From positions 1 to 5,855 of the forward strand of contig DAOWMZ010000137.1 of assembly GCA_030642845.1 (NCBI GenBank): a stretch of 5,855 nt of DNA, given 5' to 3'. Origin of the DNA: Candidatus Zixiibacteriota bacterium (GTDB lineage: Bacteria; Zixibacteria; MSB-5A5; GN15; FEB-12). Under the pieces are notes generated by a model that was not told the origin of the DNA, did not search any database, and saw only the letters and a list, made by a program, of their open reading frames with translations. Positions 5,581-5,855 of this stretch are shown here, in pieces (the stretch's first letter is position 1; each line of letters begins with the position of its first letter). The translations under genes and the position numbers were made by a program.

Positions 5581-5599
5581 TATCTTATAAATTAAGATA
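5581..5599. repeat. AT-rich inverted repeat between the two rightmost genes
   Basis: TATCTTA (5581-5587) and TAAGATA (5593-5599) form a perfect 7-bp stem with a 5-base loop in the 59-base gap. There is no GC-rich core or U-tract, so it is not a standard terminator. It could be an operator or a chance match. Confidence 0.3.
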
Positions 5600-5610
5600 C
5601 GGGAAAAAGC

Positions 5611-5855
5611 CTAAAAGGATTCACCTGATTTTTCAGGATGATTGGGTTTATCGGTAGAATTTGGATTATCATTTGATGATTCATCATGGGATTCGTCATT
5701 ATCCTGATCTCTTAACGGAGGAGGAGCAGGAATGGGAGGTTCGGAATCAAATCCGTGCATATCCTTCCAGCTTTTATATTCACGGAATCCAAACCGTGTC
5801 AACAATGCGGCACCAACACCAGTGCAGATCGGAAATGTACTGACAATTATAGCCA
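5611..5855 (-). CDS. Membrane protein, C-terminal fragment (runs off window)
   Basis: The frame is open from the right edge to the TAG at 5613-5611, giving 80 complete codons; the true start is outside. The visible part opens with a hydrophobic helix (AIIVSTFPICTGVGAALL, first 18 residues). A basic-aromatic stretch follows (TRFGFREYKSWK), then a polar tail rich in Pro, Asp, Asn, Ser and Glu. The positive charges after the helix suggest the tail is cytoplasmic. The helix-then-LLTRFG ending reminds me of membrane proteins associated with polymer-forming (bactofilin-like) proteins, which would fit the toast-rack neighbour, but this is a weak recollection and not shown by the sequence. A TTG at 5805 could be mistaken for a start; it lies inside the helix and is not one. 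Confidence 0.65.
   Translation of the reverse strand, partial: AIIVSTFPICTGVGAALLTRFGFREYKSWKDMHGFDSEPPIPAPPPLRDQDNDESHDESSNDNPNSTDKPNHPEKSGESF

Noticed and set aside
1..5855. CRISPR array, tRNA, rRNA or phage genes
   Set aside because: There are no regularly spaced direct repeats, no cloverleaf with a TTCGA-type arm, no rRNA-like segments and no phage structural motifs. The repeats present are inverted, not direct.

Overview
The window looks like a piece of a moderately AT-rich genome from a Gram-negative (two-membrane) bacterium. Four of the six genes have N-terminal secretion signals or a membrane segment, and the best recognised one is a periplasmic HtrA/DegP-type protease. The mix of a TolB-like propeller protein, tandem HtrA genes, a toast-rack-like secreted protein and palindromic intergenic repeats suggests an uncultured lineage near the FCB group (Zixibacteria-like). 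That is an impression, not something the sequence proves. Every gene lies on the minus strand, so transcription runs right to left.

Layout from right (upstream) to left. (1) 5611-5855: the 3' end of a membrane protein with one visible transmembrane segment and an acidic, proline-rich tail. (2) 4694-5551: a secreted protein built from about eight repeats of the LiaF/DUF4097 'toast-rack' kind, probably co-transcribed with (1). (3) 4278-4693: 416 bases without a gene. The part next to htrA holds a plausible promoter and an inverted repeat. The rest is packed with hairpins, including two copies of a 24-nt hairpin unit in inverted orientation at 4530-4601. (4) 2904-4277: a complete HtrA-like serine protease with intact His-Asp-Ser triad and two PDZ domains. 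(5) 1490-2911: overlapping it by 8 bases, a second HtrA-shaped protein with two PDZ domains in which all three triad positions are replaced. (6) 1060-1489: 430 bases without a gene, holding a symmetric 195-bp palindromic element (1282-1476), a strong terminator hairpin (1191-1212) and a possible promoter. (7) 127-1059: a secreted six-bladed TolB-like/PD40 propeller protein. (8) 1-80: the start of a P-loop (Walker A) protein that runs off the left edge.

How the genes fit together: the centre is an envelope quality-control operon pairing an active HtrA protease with a translationally coupled, catalytically dead paralogue. The dead copy could be an adaptor, inhibitor or hetero-oligomer partner; this is inference. 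The flanking secreted proteins also act outside the cytoplasm but are separate transcription units.

The most interesting observations are the active/dead HtrA pair and the two intergenic inverted-pair repeats. In the repeats, most differences between copies are compensatory base-pair changes, which indicates selection on a folded structure or descent from a palindromic REPIN/MITE-like element family.
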